Below are positions 29,478 to 30,547 of a stretch of DNA of 30,547 nt, in pieces. Source of the stretch: a virus. Numbering within the stretch: position 1 is the first letter of the stretch; the number at the start of each line of letters is the position of its first letter. Location: positions 1-30,547 of IMG/VR virus record IMGVR_UViG_3300025151_000015. One strand, given 5' to 3'. The position numbers were made by a program, and so were the translations under genes. The notes under the pieces are model-generated. The model was not told the DNA's origin. It searched no databases and saw only the letters and a program-made list of their open reading frames with translations.

Positions 29478-30547
29478 TTAATTATTTATTTGTGCTTTTA
29501 AAGTTTCTATTTCTTGTTTTAATTCTTGTATTGATTTTAAAAGTATAGGCACTACTTTAGAGTAATCTACACTTTGATATTTTTCTCCGTCTTTTTCTCC
29601 AACTACTGCTTGAGGTAAAACTTCTTGTAATTCGTGTGCTTGTACACCATAAGCTCTTGTTCCAGATTTTTTCCATTGAAAATCATATACAGGTATATTG
29701 CTTACTAAATCTAAACCATTAAAATCTTGATAATCTTCTTTTAATCTATAGTCAGAACCTGTACTATAATTTGTTGTATTTGTTGAACCATTAACTGCTA
29801 TTTCTCCACAATGAGTAAAAGTTGAATCTCTAAATACTATTGCAGCTACGTTATTATTAGCATTATCTCCTGTTTGTATAGTACACATATCAGCAGTTCC
29901 TGTAGGTGCTTTTATATGTAACCTAGAAGTTGATGAACCTGTTGTTCCTATTGCTACTGCTCCTGCACTCGTAATACGCATTCTTTCTGTTGTTCCTGTA
30001 TAAAAAGCCAAAGGCATATTGCCTGTACTTGCATCCCTACTTATTATAAGATTTAAACCACTTTCACTACCTAATCTTAAGGTACTTGCAGTAGCGTTTG
30101 TTCTTCTTGTTTGTATATAGCTATTCCCATCATCAACCACATCTAATTCTACTAAAGGCGATGTAGTTCCGATTCCTACGTTTCCATTATCATTTATAAC
30201 AAAAGTTGGCGTGAAGCTTGAATAACTTCCATATCCAACTCTAAAAGGAAAAGTACCACCCGAATAACTAGCAATATGAGTTGTATCACCACTTGAATCA
30301 ATACGCATTCTTTCTGTAGGAGCTGCACCTGCTGTATTAGTTGCTAATACTAAAGCATTACCATTGCTTGAATCAGTTATTATTGAAGATATATAAGCAC
30401 CCCTATCATCATTTGCTACTGTTGATAAAAATATTTTTGATTCAGTACCTACATTTGTAGAACCTGCATTTCTAACTACTAAAGGAGTTGTTGAACTACC
30501 TGCTGATGTTTTTATTACTGAAGTTGTACCAGAACTGTCTATACGCA
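29478..30547 (-). CDS. Giant tail fibre, C-terminal part with S74 chaperone domain
   Basis: This is the end of the gene that starts at 4009; bases 30449-30547 repeat 1-99. The last 92 residues form an intramolecular chaperone (peptidase S74) domain: TGSDYRLKEDYQ, then DFQWKKSGTRAYGVQAHELQ, then QSVDYSKVVPILLKSIQELK and a C-terminal coiled coil. In this family the domain helps the fibre trimerise and then cuts itself off in front of a Ser next to Asp; here that would be Ser1568 of 1,659. Before it lie repeated ERMRI-NVGIGTTSP modules. The next gene starts 2 nt downstream. Confidence 0.9.
   Translation of the reverse strand, partial: RIDSSGTTSVIKTSAGSSTTPLVVRNAGSTNVGTESKIFLSTVANDDRGAYISSIITDSSNGNALVLATNTAGAAPTERMRIDSSGDTTHIASYSGGTFPFRVGYGSYSSFTPTFVINDNGNVGIGTTSPLVELDVVDDGNSYIQTRRTNATASTLRLGSESGLNLIISRDASTGNMPLAFYTGTTERMRITSAGAVAIGTTGSSTSRLHIKAPTGTADMCTIQTGDNANNNVAAIVFRDSTFTHCGEIAVNGSTNTTNYSTGSDYRLKEDYQDFNGLDLVSNIPVYDFQWKKSGTRAYGVQAHELQEVLPQAVVGEKDGEKYQSVDYSKVVPILLKSIQELKQEIETLKAQINN
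30449..30547. repeat. Right copy of the 99-bp terminal overlap
   Basis: Identical to bases 1-99. It closes the 30,448-bp circle within the tail-fibre gene. Confidence 0.95.

Noticed and set aside
1-30547. tRNA genes, CRISPR arrays, insertion sequences, integrase and attachment sites
   Set aside because: No tRNA-like fold, spaced repeats, transposase or integrase was seen, so the phage is probably lytic or at least lacks a visible lysogeny module.

Overview
The window is one complete, circularly assembled phage genome. The first 99 bases (1-99) are repeated exactly as the last 99 (30449-30547), so the unit is 30,448 bp, and one long tail-fibre gene reads in frame across the junction. Every gene I can support is on the minus strand, so transcription runs from high to low coordinates and round the circle. 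The sequence is strongly AT-rich. The host is very probably a member of the Bacteroidota (Flavobacteriia-like, perhaps aquatic). Two perfect Bacteroidota vegetative promoters (TTTG-N19-TATCTTTG) are present, Shine-Dalgarno sites are largely absent, starts are often preceded by A-rich leaders, and many proteins resemble flavophage families. A tape measure, a tail tube and a frameshifted tail chaperone, without a sheath gene, suggest a long non-contractile tail (siphovirus).

Layout in transcription order. (1) Early/replication block, about 27065 down to 20490: small unknown genes, a NinG-like HNH nuclease, an SSB with an acidic DDLPF tail, a DUF1599 protein, a DnaB-type helicase, a sigma-like factor, three predicted PD-(D/E)XK nucleases, a small membrane protein and a stand-alone DnaA-domain-IV-like protein. 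(2) Packaging: tiny TerS and TerL. (3) A roughly 540-nt stretch with no gene, flanked by a perfect host-type promoter and a terminator, which I read as a large structured RNA, followed by a host-promoter operon of four small unknown genes. (4) Tail: frameshifted chaperone, neck/tail completion proteins, two large tail-tip proteins, a 48-aa gene and the tape measure. (5) Head: protease, a 54-aa Cys-rich gene, scaffold, major capsid, tail tube, a small protein, portal and connector. (6) The 1,659-aa tail fibre with a C-terminal self-cleaving chaperone domain, small fibre-linked genes, then lysis genes (membrane protein, thioredoxin-like secreted protein, M15 peptidase, holin) and a small basic protein.

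The most interesting system is regulatory. Five late units (20425, 17363, 10334, 9013, 6721) are each preceded by the same bipartite element, AAAA-N14-CGATATATA, unlike the host promoter. In four of them the element ends exactly 3 nt before the ATG, which predicts leaderless messages. The genome also encodes an ECF-like sigma factor (23560-24036) in the early block, and the element has ECF-type geometry. I infer an early-to-late switch in which the phage sigma factor turns on the packaging, head and tail genes. A second candidate is the large RNA at about 18393-18932, which contains two adjacent hairpins whose 6-nt loops are perfectly complementary.
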